Positions 1 through 13,557 of a DNA stretch of 64,000 nucleotides are shown here, one piece after another. The stretch is from Lucifuga dentata. Taxonomy: Eukaryota > Chordata > Actinopteri > Ophidiiformes > Bythitidae. Location of the stretch: positions 186,001 through 250,000 of the forward strand of contig VXCM01000159.1 in assembly GCA_014773175.1 (NCBI GenBank), in the 5' to 3' direction. The notes below the pieces were generated by a model. That model saw nothing but the letters and a program-made list of their open reading frames with translations, searched no databases and was not told the DNA's origin. Numbering within the stretch: position 1 is the stretch's first letter; every line of letters starts with the position of its first letter. A program made the translations under genes and the position numbers.

Positions 1-2492
1 TACAGGCATAGTCTGTAACTGCCCTCTGTTGGTGCCCTCTGTTGAGACACTGTTTTTCCACCACTTGCTTTGTTTACATGGTGATTTATTGCTTTGAAGA
101 TTGCTTTGAACATCTCTGTTCAATCCATAATACTTTAAAATATACTGTAGCTGTCTCCCATCCACCTCTTTGGTCTAAGGGGAAGTAGATGGTGGGAAAA
201 AAAGCGACAAGGGGAAAAAGTGGAATCATGGCATACACAAATAGATAAATGTCACCATTCTAATAGTCAACACCACAGTTCAGGTTTGTTGTTGTGGAGT
301 TGTAATATTGCATAGCCATGTACAGTGTCAGCACAAGGCTTGATCTATGTATAATGATGGTCATATACCACAAAGAATAATTACGGACATCCACAGAGGA
401 CACTGTTAAAGTTTGAGAAATCAAATTTGTGACATTAAAAACAACTACCACCTGTTCTATGAGTAATGACTGACAGGCTGTTTAGGATTATAACGAGGTA
501 AATGTGGTTGAAATCTTCCCAACTTTCAGCAATGAGGCTGAGTTTTCTATTGGGTTTCTGATGAGATGTTTTGAAGTCTGGTTTTGGATTCACTGCTTGT
601 GCACATCATAAAATCCAAATTTAGGCAAAAGAAACAAAGCTTGAGCTGAGGTGGATTGGATGGAAGCAACTGGAAACCATCATGGTGCTGTATGATTGAT
701 TTAGACAGCTGCGAATCAAGCAATGGCACTACCTCAAAAACAAACCTCACTTCAAGCTTTAATATCTCTTAATGGATCAATGATTATCAAGCTTGCCACC
801 AAAACATGATTTTAGAGAGAACTTAATTGGTCAGAGTTTGTTAATGAATGGTTGCCATGGTAGCATGGTTGCTATTTTTGTCGTACACCTATAACAAGCA
901 GGATTCTAGCTGCTTGGTAATGAATCTGCCTTTGGTAAGCAGATGTGAGCATGACATTAGTGACTGCTGTGAAGAGTGTGACTTTGGCTACAGCTGTGAT
1001 GAATTTAGTTTTAGGTGTTAAAAAGTGTGATCGTGTCAAGGATCTGATTGGCTATGGTTGGGAGAGGACACAATATGATTTGGTAAACTGTAAAACCAAA
1101 CAAAAGAAAGAAAGAAGCCAGTGTGGCTAGGGGTACTGTAGTTACATGTTACACATTTTAAATCACTAAGCATCAGGATGCCACACTCTGTTTTCAGATA
1201 TTAAAGTCCCAATCAGCAATTTGTGTATGTATTTCTACCCTAAGCATTAGAATGCACATGATCTGTTTTTCTGTTGCAGCTTCTTAATTTGTCTTATTGT
1301 AAATTCAAACTATTTCTGTTCTTTTAAGAGTAGCAATGCAGAGTTATGTGCTGCATGAAGAGGATTTGGGCAAGTCTTCCTGCTCACTTGTGTAGGGTAG
1401 TTGCTGTGTCAAGGTCAAAGAATTCCAGATGAATGGAGATTGAGGTTCTGCCAAACAGAGACTATCCTCTTTCTCTACTCACACTGAGATAGAACTGACA
1501 AACTGAAGGCCTGTCTGTATGTGTGTGAGAGAAAGCGAGTGGAGTATCAATCTGCTTTACATTTGAAAGTAATTAGAATTCTTCATTTCTTTTTGAAGCC
1601 CTGCAGAAAGACGCAGGGTGGTGGTGGGGGTGACAGGTTAATTGAGGAATAATACCCTTCAGAATGATGGATTTTGGTGACTTGAGATGTCAGAACCCAT
1701 TATAGGAAATTTAAATTTGCAATTAAAGTGGGAAGCTGGGTGCAGAATTCTTTCATTTTAATTCTCCCTTGCCTCTTCCCCTGTTATTATAAATGTTCTG
1801 CGTTAAATGTCCAGTCCCTCTTTTCTCTACTTTGGCTCCCATCCAACATAGTTTGCCAAAATGAGACTTAATTAATGATTTCATACATACTGTAAAGCTA
1901 ACAGCTTTTACAGAAAATTGATGCTGGACCAGAGGGAAATTTCTTAATGTAATTGAAATGAATAATATACACACCTTTCCCTGTTTTATGATCTAAATCT
2001 GTGTGTTGTTGTGAGAGAATTAGGACAAATATGATTTCCAAATTGGGTGGAGTCATGTCTTGTACTGTTTGGCTTGTGGACTGACAATAAATATGAAGGA
2101 CAGAGAATGTCATGCAATGTCCATAAGCTGGTGGTGGTGACATTTCTGTTGCAATCAAGGAATTTTGATTACGAGGTGGTTGTTGTCAACAGTTGTACCA
2201 ATTTTGAGTGTAAACCTTTTAACACCAGCCACATTCTTGTTACATGTCCCCTTGGGCAGTTTTTCAGTTCTCCACAGATTCCTCTGCAAATTGTTTAATG
2301 TTTCTTAACATATAAATGAGGTGACGCTGTTGTAATTTAACAGTTTTTGGTGCAGATAAAGCCTGATAACACTGATATGTGTTTTATTATAATTGAACGT
2401 ATGACAGATTTACAATATTCTATACTATATTTGTGTTAGATTTGATTATATTAGATTAGAAAAAACAGCAGGCAGCAATAATTAAATATATA
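1..2492. other. gene-free downstream DNA
   Basis: No coding sequence, RNA gene or clear repeat is recognised. An imperfect X-box-like palindrome GTTGCCATGGTAGC lies at 851-864. Open frames are under 90 codons and look incidental. Confidence 0.7.
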
Positions 2493-2562
2493 ACACACAC
2501 ACACACACACACACACTATATATATATATATATATATATATAGTGTGTGTGTGTGTGTGTGT
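2493..2562. repeat. compound (AC)12(TA)13(GT)10 palindromic microsatellite
   Basis: Twelve AC units (2493-2516), thirteen TA units (2517-2542) and ten GT units (2543-2562) follow without interruption. Because GT is the complement of AC, positions 2497-2562 form a perfect 66-bp palindrome. Confidence 0.95.
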
Positions 2563-5500
2563 TTGTGATATAGCCAAGGAATAGATTAGAAATTAACATT
2601 AAATTAAACATGATATTTAAACACCAACTCAACTGAAGGATTTCATACATGGGAATTTTGTAAATTACAGTGAATTAACAATGAGGCACTAACTGGATTA
2701 TCTTTGTGCTTCAATAACCCAGAAAGAAAAAGCACAGATGTACAATACTTTGTAGCCACTCAGAAAATGAAGAAAGGGAGTGAATAAACTCAGCACCCCT
2801 GTTTCCCCATGAAGACTTTCTCCAGCAGCAGCACATTAATGCTCCTATCAGCTACTATATCACAAGTCAAGGTGACAAATGGCAGACAAACACCTCTCAA
2901 ATATTCAGGGAGGGTGAAGAAGTGAAGGTATGGTAAAGGGTGGTTGTGTTTTCCTCATTTGGCAGGAGGACTTGGTGGAAATTTGGGGGAAAGAAAGAGC
3001 TTAAATAAAAAAAAAAAAAATGTTTGCATCCCGTATGTATGTTTACGTGTCAACATGACAGTGTTTTAAAAATGAGACTGAATGATTATCTCATTGTTCT
3101 TTCTCTATGCCCCCCCTCTCCCAATCCCCCGACACCCCCATATCTTCCCCGTCATTCGGACAGCTGGAAACAGAATTCATCCGATTCGTTCTGCTGCTTT
3201 TCTCTTCTCAACCGCCCCATTCCCCCCACCATTCCCCAGTCCTCCTCACTGTCGTAATAGGATCTGCAGGAATCATTCAAAGGCTAGATACAATTTACTG
3301 CTTGCCGTGCACAATACCCCCTCCCACTCTTACCCCCTTTCTCAATCGCACAAGGTGCCCTGCGGATGAACTAATCATACTTGAAATATTATTTCTGCTT
3401 CTTATTCCTCCATTTTATGAACAGCTCCTTTTTTATGGTGCAATGGATTTAACCCCTGCCTGGTCACTCACACCAGTCGGTACAGAAAGAAAGAGGCTGA
3501 GTGGGTGGTGTAGGTGGAGATAGAGAAAAAAACTTTTTTATTTATATTTCTTTGTTTACATGGAAGCCTCATGTTTGTTTTGAGAACAATTTTTCATTTC
3601 TAATTCATATTCTATGTAAACCTTGATTTCCCCAGATGATAAGTCCTATTCGTTAAAGAACATAGTTAAACAGTAAAGCTGTTAGTCTCACCCACAAAAC
3701 CATGAAAATAAATCCACAGGGCTTTTTTAGCCATAATCTCCTTCCTCTCTTTATCCAATTCACATATTTGGACTGGAAACCCTTCTTTAGTAATCCTGTA
3801 ATATAAACACTGCAATATACTGTATATATGTTTCATTTTGACTGACATCTAATATCTTGACATCAAGGCCTTCCCTCTGTTCCTTTGTAAAAATGACTCA
3901 GGTGTAGTGTGCACGTGTTTAGTTAAACAGCTTTTATTTGAGTCACTTGCACTTCTAATAACAGATATCTAAAGTGACAGATCATGGGCCAGCACAGTTT
4001 GTTGAGCATTGGAAAACTGAAAGAGGTTTATATAGAATGGTATTGATTTTGCACCTTGCCCATTGATCTCCTGTGGGACAATAGAAGTCTGGATTAGGAA
4101 TAAAATCCTCTAAGCCCATATGGGACATTACATGATGAAAGAATTCCCTGGTATATGTATGGTAAATGGATTTGGTAAAACGGATTAATGACTGGAACAC
4201 CATTTTGAAAACTAAAAATCACATACAGTTTCTTATACATACAATACAATTTATTTTCTGAATTCTGAATTAGTTCAGAATGAGATCCACTAGGGTTTAG
4301 TTAAAATCAAATAAATCTTAGATATTAATCTAAGAGTTTAATATGAAGCCACGATAAACACTAATTCCTTTCAAGCACTGACTATTACAAATCACAAACA
4401 ACTGAGTATTCAGTGGCAGGGTGCAGTCTTAAAGCTAATTCTTTAGAGCTTTGGCAAGTGCAAAACTAAAAATGGTTACATAAAAGGGTTAGTACAACTG
4501 TTTGTGCTGGTAATATGCACTTTTGCACTATCTACTGTACATAACATTAAGTATCTGGCTCACTGGTTGTCGTACCATGGGAAGAGCTGCTTGGAACAGC
4601 TCCTGGTGGTATGCAAGATGACTGGAAATTTCAACACAGAATCAAAGCAGCTGAAATCTATTGGAATTTTTCACATGAAATGGGTTTCATTAAGAAATGG
4701 TTCTTCTAGTTCATTGGTAATTTTTTTTATAATTAATAATTAGATTTTTTGTTTTTGTTGTTGGAAAATAAACCAACTCTTCCCATGTGCACAATATTTA
4801 GTGAGTAACTTTTCCCGCTCACTGTAAACTTATCAGTTTCAGTAAAACAGACATGCACACATGAGGTTTTTCTGTTATTTTTCTTAGAGTTGTTGAGAGG
4901 GTACATTGATTTTTTGGTTTTCTCAGAGGCGGTATTTGGTTCAAAAAGAGAAAAGAACCACAGGCTTAGATAATTTATATAATGCTGATGGGTGTATGAG
5001 TCAAATCTTTAATCTTTGTCTCTGTTGTCTGTGACTCAGAAGTAGCCAGTTCAGCATGTTTATTACCCACAGGGGGTAATGTGTGATTAACTAGAAGCCA
5101 GAAGCCATTAGGAAAGCATCATAGTTCCCTCTGTTCATTCCTGTTCCCTTTTCTGTCCACTTTTAGCACAATTGCTTTTTGCTTCTTATGGATTCATCTC
5201 TTTCCATTAATACATCTGTTTATTCTTCACTTATGATGTCTCTGACATTCACAATTTTCACTACCACTTTCTCGAGGGTGCTGCATCAACTGCCAAATGT
5301 CTTGAAAATCTGAATGGATTTTCTAGTTTCCTAAGATATACAGTATTTTAGCATTTTTTACTCACTAATTAGCGAAAGGAATGTGCTGTAATTCTCGGTC
5401 AGATATGTAGGTTTGACTCTGAGTTGGGTTGCAATATTAAACTTGGCTAATCTAAGAATTTAAGATAGACAAAAACAATTGATTTTCTGTGCCCCTTCAT

Positions 5501-5655
5501 TTGCACATGTGCACCCATGCATACACACAGGTCACAAATCACACAAAATAACTTATTATTTGTTGAGTTCATAAAAGTATGGGGTCAGCAGACTGAAATA
5601 GAGAAAATGTGATAGTGAGTGAAAGGTGAGACAATGAAGGTTAAAGGGATTGAAA

Positions 5656-5660
<5 letters not shown>

Positions 5661-5686
<26 letters not shown>

Positions 5687-5710
5687 AGAGAAGAGAAGAG
5701 AAGAGATAGA
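5661..5710. repeat. GA microsatellite passing into GAAGA units
   Basis: About eleven GA units (5664-5685) are followed by repeated AAGAG units to about 5706. Confidence 0.9.
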
Positions 5711-6548
5711 ATGAGAAAAAGAGAGAAAGACAGAAAGCAGCCATCAGCTGTTCACTTGTACTTAGGGAGCACATTTACTTTCCATTGATTTCCAATGCTT
5801 TAGTCAATTCTCTGTCACTTTTCATTGCAACTACATGTGATCTCAGTTTAGCTGCTTACAGGAAAAAGGAGAAAGTCCAAACTGGATATGATACTTTGGA
5901 GAGCCTATAACCCAACTATCACAGACCCACTCTTTCCTTTCTGGAAAATCTAATATCACACCTGGCAGACATGTAAAATTCAAGTAAAATTTATTAATAA
6001 TGATTTCAAACTATTAGTGTATAAAATAGAGTGATTTTAAAAAAAAACAATTAGTATATTAAATATAATAATTCTTTTATATATATATATATAATATCAA
6101 ATAATAAAGCACTGGAGCAAAGTGAGACAAAAAAACATTACAATAAAGGTAAAAAGTCATAGAAGATGAAATGCATATATCCTCATAAAAACTGACCAAT
6201 AACCAGAAAATCCACAAACAGATATATAGTACAAAAATAATAGTCCACATGCATCACTGGACTTCTACTTTAACAAAAACTGTTTTACTCTTATTTTTTC
6301 TATCTTGGTTTGTGCCTCTGTATCTATTTCTTTTTCTTTCTCAGTCACTATTTCTGCTGTGACTATTTTATGGTGAATACAGCATACAGGTTTGATCTAT
6401 ATTCCATTAGTTTTTTCAGTCTCCCACATCTTTTATACAAGTAGTCACTCACCTAGATTTTATTCTGGTATTTTTCTGTTTTCTGTTTTTAGGGAGCATC
6501 TGCAGCTGAATATTCTGTTTGAAGTAGCACAACTCCAAACAAAGGGCA

Positions 6549-6645
6549 TTTTTTTTTTTTTTTTTTTTTTTTTACTAGCACATCTGCTTGCGAGAGAGAG
6601 AGAGAGAGACAGGGCCTTAACACCTGGAAGTAATAAAAGACCCAC

Positions 6646-6694
<49 letters not shown>
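6549..6694. repeat. poly-T plus two GA microsatellites
   Basis: A 25-nt T run (6549-6573), a short GA tract (6592-6609) and a long purine GA tract (6645-6694, one AA interruption) lie within 150 bp. Confidence 0.9.
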
Positions 6695-6697
<3 letters not shown>

Positions 6698-7675
6698 GGG
6701 CAGGATTAATGTTCTGTGTGAGGAAGAGATTATGTTCAGAGAAAAGACAGGGAGGCATTCTGCTACACTTTCACCTCAAACAACAGGACTAGAGAGCAGC
6801 CACTGATTAAAAGTGAAATGAGGGTGATAGAACATCTGAAATGAAGCACCCTTTCATGCCAAGACAACAAGTAGAGAAACTTTTATCTTAAATGGAAATA
6901 AAATAGACTGGAATATTCCAAAATTCCTGCACTGCTATCACACAGTTGCAAAGTCATTATCTTGCCTCAGCTTAAAATGATACGGAAAGAGGAAAAACAC
7001 ACATTTCTTCAATTTTGATAAGGCTCATTTGTTGTAGCTTCCTTTTTAACAATGCAAAATCTGCATTCTTTGCCTCAAACCCAGTCAGCCTGTAATTTCA
7101 TCACAGGCACAGCACATGTGAAATCCAGGAAGTTATCTTACTCTCTATCAGAACTATTCTAATTAATTTCCTCAGAGACGAATATTTACTATAAACAACA
7201 CACCCTCCTAAAAATGTCCAACATTTCTGGTTTGACTTTGTAGCTCACAGTAAAATGAATACAGACTACAGAAAATTACTTTCTAATTATTTGCAAGTGA
7301 AGGTATGGGAGAGGACAAAACAAGGAGAGAGAATGCTTTAGACAGGTAATTATTCAGTGATATCCAGACACCATATTTCCATTTGCAGGCCAAAATCAAA
7401 GCACTGGGAGGCTAGAGACACACAAAGGCAATAGTAAATGTGTCTCTCCTCAGGTATATGACCTAACAGCACCTCTGCACAGAGCACAGTGGTCCATAAC
7501 ACACAGCACACAGCACAATCCAAATAATCAACACAAAAAAACAATTCAAACTGAGGAAAGGGAGCAAGAGATCCAACAGTCTCTCCCTTTCTCATTGCTC
7601 TCCCTCATGTTGACTGGAATGACATTAGATGCTAGTACTTGTTTGTGCTCTAATGACAAGTAACAGGGGACTGCT

Positions 7676-7689
7676 GTCTCCATGGCAAC
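7676..7689. promoter_or_regulatory. candidate RFX X-box downstream of zfhx3
   Basis: GTCTCCATGGCAAC fits the loose RFX consensus GTYNCC-AT-RGNAAC. It lies about 13 kb beyond the zfhx3 stop, in gene-free DNA. A single motif match is weak evidence. Confidence 0.25.
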
Positions 7690-8959
7690 AGCTAAGGCTC
7701 AATACATCATACCTCTTTACAGTAGTCAAGCGGGGACGTTTGGTCAAAAATTAATATATCAAGGGAAGAGTAGAGGGAAAGAGTGCATTGTGGCGAGATG
7801 GTCCAGCATTTGTTCTATGAGTTTGATAAGTGTACCATTCAAAACAGCTGCCTTCTTAATTTCAAGCATCAGGAAGAGGCTGCAATTAGAAATTAATGTT
7901 CAACGACCTTGATTTGATATGTTGTGGGTGTCTGGGAAGACAGTAAGAATGTCAAAGGGACAGAAAATAGACAGAGGAGTGTGTGTTATGGGCTTATTAT
8001 GTTGTACATTAATTGTGTGTCATTTACAGCTGTAGAATTGTGCACAACAGATACTAAATTCTCCCCAGTGTTCGATTACTGTTCCTGGGCAGGAGGTGTT
8101 ATGTGAACTTATGCATAGAAACATGAAGGGACAGAGCAGGAAATGAATGTGTTTCTCATTAGACTTATGTTTAAACTTTTCCAGCAGTGTAAGTCAGAAT
8201 GGGGCTGATAGGAAGGAAAGATCCAGCTGAGGAAACCAGCAAGGAGCCGAACCAAAGGGACACTAGGACATGTAGTCGGCCATAGATGACTTAATCTTTC
8301 CCTTATCAGACTTGAGCATCTTAATCCAGAGACTTTCAATATACGCACATTCAATAAACATCAAAAGCAAAATCAATCATATAATTGATGATTAGGAAAG
8401 TTTTTTTTTTTTTGCTACAAATTACTTATTCATTGAAAGGTGAAGTAAAAGGAGGCGATCTCTGTGATCTATCTCCTTTTTACCTTTAGGAAAATCTGCA
8501 TCTGTCAATAAGTTGTTGTCTATCCCATCTCATTATTTTGCATTAAAAGTTTTCAATCATGTGGAGCAGGCTTTTGTACCTACCTTAAAATTATCCGGTA
8601 AACATAAAATCTATGTTTAGTTGATACAATATAAAATGTTACATTTCAAAATATAGAATCATATTTAAGCTCATAAGATAAGCCATCCTGAGTGACAGCC
8701 CTTTTAATAACCACACACAGCGTACAGTAAATCAAATAGAAATCTGCCTTTCTGCAATACTTTCATATTCTCATGGATTGACTACCTTTGCATGCTTGTT
8801 CAGATGGCAGGCACTGTGATTAGCCCTTATTCATGTGGGAATAATGAGTAATTCACTCACTTGACAGAGGCCTCAGTAGGACCCTGTTAGATTTAATTAT
8901 GGGATAATCTCTGGAAGACAATAGTCAGTGATGATAAGAGAGTCATTCTTATTTGTATG

Positions 8960-9310
8960 TAATCAGTGTTTAACATTTATCATTCAACAAGCTCTTATTG
9001 AGAAGGCCTTAATGAGGACTTATCTACACAAGTCCCTCTTTGGTAATTTCAGCTCTCTCTAACTGACATTTAGTGACCTCGTGTAGCAGACGGAGTGAGT
9101 CTGGCTCTTTATCCCACATGATCAGCTAGAATCCTACAAATATGCCCTCAGATGTTTCCTCTAAAGGGTTAAATTGTTGATGTTAAATGGCATGTTGGAT
9201 TCTGCTAGCTGCCTGCTAATTAGACTGTAATTACAGCAGAGCTTTGCGAGCATGTCTGCTCCAATTAGAAGCACTTTTGCAGCTAGTGTGCCTGACCTTT
9301 CTTTTAAAAC
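8960..9310. promoter_or_regulatory. candidate conserved non-coding element rich in homeodomain cores
   Basis: About 350 bp without simple repeats contain CTAATTAGACTG, GTAATTACAGC and CCAATTAGAAG in a short span (9215-9275), followed by AAATTAATGG near 9322. Such clusters are common in developmental enhancers around transcription-factor genes in gene deserts. No conservation data are available. Confidence 0.3.
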
Positions 9311-9529
9311 TTCTCTGCTTTAAATTAATGGCAGATAGAAAGGGTGAATGCTGACAAAATAGCTCTTTTGAATGGTCAAATTGCCATGTTTATGAATACG
9401 CACACACATAATATGAACAAAATATTTATTTTCATTCCACACTCTCACATTAAGATTAGAAGCCACAGCACTCTTTTCATCAAGAAAACAAGAGACATTT
9501 GCAACTAGAAGGGCACCCATCAAAGCAAA

Positions 9530-9941
9530 TACCTCCACCAAGGCTGAACAAGTCTAAATAAAATTTGGCCTGTTCTAGTAATATATAGTACTGGCCTAAA
9601 CAGAAAGAAATAACTAAATAAAAATATGACTTAATTGCTTTATTCATCATAACAAATAGCAGTTTTTAAAATGTATCTGAATCTGGATTACCTATTGATA
9701 GTTTATTGTGCAATAAATTCTCCTGATTTTTTTCCCCTTAAGATCTGTGTATTACTTTTGAAGAAATTGACAAAAATATTGAAAAATGGCCTATATCGAA
9801 TGTTAAGAAATCATTTGAAAAAAATCCTGGATTTGGATCAGTATCAAAAGTTGTCAAAATCATCAAATTGCTTTACAACTTTTTGAATAATTCTGCAAAC
9901 AAACAGATGCAGGTGACAGCATAACCTCCTTGCTGGAGGTA
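9530..9941. mobile_element. dispersed teleost-type repeat with ACCTCC-CAAGG inverted ends
   Basis: The left end reads TACCTCCACCAAGG (9530-9543). The inverted right end reads TACCTCCAGCAAGG (ending 9941). One mismatch in 14 bp separates them. Internal landmarks AGGCTGAACAAGTC, GGCCTGTTCTAGTA, TGGATTTGGATCAGTA and CTGCAAACAAACAGATGCAG match, from memory, a very common fish interspersed repeat. I cannot give a library name. About 410 bp, no coding capacity. Confidence 0.7.
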
Positions 9942-9959
9942 AATACAGTGGACTACTTT

Positions 9960-10180
9960 CAAAGTTTCAATGTTTTGTTTGTCACATGCAACCATACAAG
10001 TATAACAACAGTGAAATGCTTTTTTAGGTAGGTTCCCCGACTGTGCTTCTTAAATATTAAATATATATATATATATGATAAAATAAAACAAAATAAAAAT
10101 AAGGATAAGGCAACAAGAGCAAAATTTGGATGGACACATGGACACACTTGGCTGTCCATCTGCACTGACTTCAGCATCGG
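9960..10180. mobile_element. possible SINE/MITE-like dispersed repeat
   Basis: The segment TTTGTTTGTCACATGCAACC, followed by AACAACAGTGAAATGCTTTT, resembles a fish interspersed repeat I have seen in many loci. It ends in an A/AT-rich tail near 10050-10110. It begins almost directly after the 9530-9941 repeat. Boundaries and class are uncertain. Confidence 0.4.
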
Positions 10181-10542
10181 AGCGAATGCATTTCAGTACA
10201 TATAGATACAAACAGATATGCACATATTTATACTTAAACTATGATGCATACTGTAAGTACATATGTTTCTGAGCAGTAGTAGTGTGCCCTCCCTCTCACT
10301 GAGAGGAGCTCTCAGACTGACTGAGGAGTGTCTCACCCATCCACAGCACACCTGGTCTCCATTATCTCTCCATTTCACAGACTTGCACCCCCTAACAGGG
10401 CAGCCTGGGAATGGGCCTGGCTCTTTCATCTTCCCATCATTATAGCAGCCAGCCCAGGGTCAGGGCCCAGTCTGACAGGCATTCCAGAAGCAATACACTA
10501 CAACTGATTTTGGTTAAGTTTAAAAAAAACCAAAAAAAAACC

Positions 10543-10545
<3 letters not shown>

Positions 10546-10581
<36 letters not shown>
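10546..10581. repeat. CA microsatellite
   Basis: Eighteen uninterrupted CA units follow an A-rich run. Confidence 0.95.
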
Positions 10582-10583
<2 letters not shown>

Positions 10584-10841
10584 CCAAAGTCAGAGAAATA
10601 TTAATAAGAACAAGTCTCAAAGCAATTGTTATATTAAGAATTCTTCTCAGGGCTGACATTCTCCTCAAAGTTATGTGAAATATGACGCTGCACTCTAAGC
10701 TGTGCCTCCTGCTTTCTCACTAGCATCGCCTTCCCTCACCCATGCCGACACCCAACACAAGCCTCCTTTTTGGCACAAGTACTCCTCCCCTCTGGAATGG
10801 ATGCACAAATGCTGTACTGTTTGCTCACACAATCACAGAAG

Positions 10842-10843
10842 CG

Positions 10844-10904
<61 letters not shown>
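10842..10904. repeat. CG/CA compound microsatellite
   Basis: A short alternating CG segment (about 10845-10854) runs into about 25 CA units. It is a fully alternating purine-pyrimidine tract and so a potential Z-DNA former. Confidence 0.9.
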
Positions 10905-10906
<2 letters not shown>

Positions 10907-12408
10907 AACTACCAGATAATGTTTTTTAGAACTGTTTCAATATGAAAGTAGTACTTATAAGTGTGTGTGATGTGATACTGAGTGTTAGGCTTATTCTCTT
11001 GGTTGATCATTCTTAAATCTTGTCTGCTCAGGGACATTTGAAGACAGATCAAGGAGAAGGCAAATTCTTTCCTTCAGTTTTTTAACTGTTAAAGGGATTT
11101 AACAGACCCCTTCAGACAATCTGTGAAACACATTTATGGAGAAAGGATACACCACCTGATGGTTCAGGTCTGACATGGTCCACCCATTATCATTTTGCAT
11201 ATGAGAACAAAATGAGGTGTGATAATTGATCTCTCATGTACCTCAGCTCCCTCTCTCACGACACTATCAGCACAGCTAAGTTTCAAGGCAAAAACACTCT
11301 CAGGCAGAGCTCAGCTGAAGCCTTTTTTAATGCATCATCACTTTGAGGTTACAGAAATGACACCATGAGAAGCACTTTGAAGTGAAGTAAAATTATCCCT
11401 TATTCTACCCCCACAAATGATTTATTAAGGGGTAAAAAAGGGGAGAAGAGGAAAAGAAAAGGGCAGACAAAGGATAGAGAAGGACAAACACATTCCCAGC
11501 ACATATTCTCTTCATTATGAATGAGGGGGGAGCCGATCATTCAATTACTGACTGCCGTCACAGGCTAATATTCCTGCCTGTCAGGGCCCATTCTGACTCA
11601 GTTTTGGTCAGACTTCTTCTGATGGACCTCATTTCCTGTTAAACAGAACCAGAAGGTGCTGTGAAAATGGCGACACCTGATCCTGTGTTCAGGAGACGGG
11701 AAATGCTCCGGCAAGGCCCAGAGCCTGCCAAGACAGGCTCTGGGCTCCTCCACACCTTCCCCAGCATGAATCCCTGGTGGGTGGGAACCCAGTGAAGTGA
11801 AGTTTAAGTAGAAGGGTTCACAGGACACTCGCTTCACCAGCACAGGTGGGGGCTCATGCTGAAGTGTTAGTTGGATATTGCTGAGATTTTTTTTTTTTCT
11901 GAGCAAACAGTTAAAAGAGGAAGTTTCCCATTATTTTTTAAAATCCTTTTAAAATGATTTTTCTTTTAAATACTCCTATAATTTTGACAGATTACTTTGA
12001 ATTTGTTTGACCTGTCCTCTATTCTCTGGTGTAATTTGCCTTTGACATTGACAGGGACAAAGACTATGGACATAGAGGTATAAGTGTGGGGGAGGAATAC
12101 AGGGAAGTGCTGCAGCTATGTGACATGCAAAGAGGGATTCGGTGGCTTTCAGACTGTTGGTGAAATTTCTATTTTTTGTGGTCATCTATGTAATTTCACC
12201 AGGTTGCCTGTCAGGGTTTAACCCTTGACAGTGGCAGTGCAAGCTGCTCTTGTGCAAAGCAGCCCAGCTTAGTGAGGCTTTTCATTGGCTTAGCCACAAA
12301 TGTATCCAGTATGTCCACTGTATCTTACTGGTGACACACTCCAATTTGTTACTTCAGTAGAGTTCAGAACAGTTTACACAGAATTCTGTATTTAACAAAT
12401 CCATGAAC

Positions 12409-12460
12409 CATCCATCCATCCGTCTGTCCGTCCATCCACCCATCCATCCACCCGTCCATG
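12409..12460. repeat. degenerate (ATCC)n tetranucleotide repeat
   Basis: About thirteen CATCC/CGTCC/CACCC-type units with substitutions. Confidence 0.85.
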
Positions 12461-13557
12461 CATGACCAATTCATCCATGAACAATGCACAGCTTTAAATT
12501 CTTTCTTCAGCATCCTCAATGAGGGTATGTTACAACCTAGGCTAGCTTAATCTTTTCACATTTTGCGGCATGAAAAAGATGCAGTGTCAGACATGACAGG
12601 GGTGACTTCCTCTCTTGGCTAAGCAAGATGATCTGACCAGAACAGCGTGCACTTAATGTTGGGATATGTGGTGGTTTGGTTTCCTTTGCAGATTGTGCGT
12701 GTCATTTTTTCTAACTTTGTGGTGTCAAGTGGTAATATCAACTTTAATCCCATAAATCCACTACAGAGCTGTTTTTGTTTTTTGAAGACAATGCCCACGA
12801 TGACACAGTACAACCATGGCTTTTGCAGTTATTTTGATGTGAAGCATCAGACATCTGCAAAGGTTGAAAGCTGATACTAAAAAGCTTTGGAAAACACAAC
12901 AAGCCATTATTTCAACAAAGCAAGAACTTAGACCTCAGCATGGGTCCACCACCCAGCTCGGGTCACAGTGTACAAGTGTGATATTCTATCCAGCAGAGCT
13001 GTAAAATGTCTTGATTGCTACAAAAGAGAACGTTCTATCATGTGTCAGGGAATATTTGGGGTACGTAAAGGTTGACTTGCCTAAAGAGACAAACAACTGT
13101 AGGAAGCAGCTCCACCACTGCCTGAAATGACTGAGTTACTGAGGTGCACTGAGAATGATAATTAAATATGGGGCCATAGATTGGCAAGGTTGTCCCAGTA
13201 CCTTTAGGCCAGGAGAGAATGGTTTGGGAGCTCACATTGCCCAGGGCCAATGTTAGACTCAGGCGCTAACCCAATTTCACACTGTGTGCCTGGGCCTAGC
13301 CTGTTTCAGTACAGCATCAGAGTGTGAGTGCCATCTGGTCCAGGCCTGTGAAGGAAATGGACTTGCTTTTCACACTGATCAGATTAGGGTGTTTTTAAAT
13401 CATTCGGGATGTGCTCTTGCGTGTTAATTGGCTCAACATGACCAATGAATCTTGCCCGTTGATTGAGCCAGGATGGCCTATTTCTAAACTCTTTTATAGG
13501 TTTGATGTTTTATCTCCATAGATTTCCTACAAAAACATCATGATTTTTAAAGATACA

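Larger units (their letters stand above)
2563..9529. other. gene-free downstream DNA with simple repeats
   Basis: Nothing coding is recognised. It holds a C/T-rich stretch at about 3107-3420, GA tracts (5661-5710, 6592-6609, 6645-6694), a TA tract (6078-6092), a 25-nt poly-T (6549-6573), and a candidate regulatory element at 8960-9310. Confidence 0.7.
9942..13557. other. gene-free downstream DNA
   Basis: It contains a possible dispersed repeat (9960-10180), CA microsatellites (10546-10581, 10842-10904) and an ATCC-type repeat (12409-12460). The stretch at about 11500-11860 is of higher complexity and could be conserved non-coding DNA. No gene recognised. Confidence 0.65.

Noticed and set aside
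3107..3523. 138-codon plus-strand open frame
   Set aside because: Arises from a C/T-rich stretch that gives Pro/Ser-rich peptides in all three frames. No gene signals.
11598..11906. 102-codon minus-strand open frame downstream of zfhx3
   Set aside because: No family resemblance. The region may be conserved non-coding DNA, which often keeps incidental open frames.
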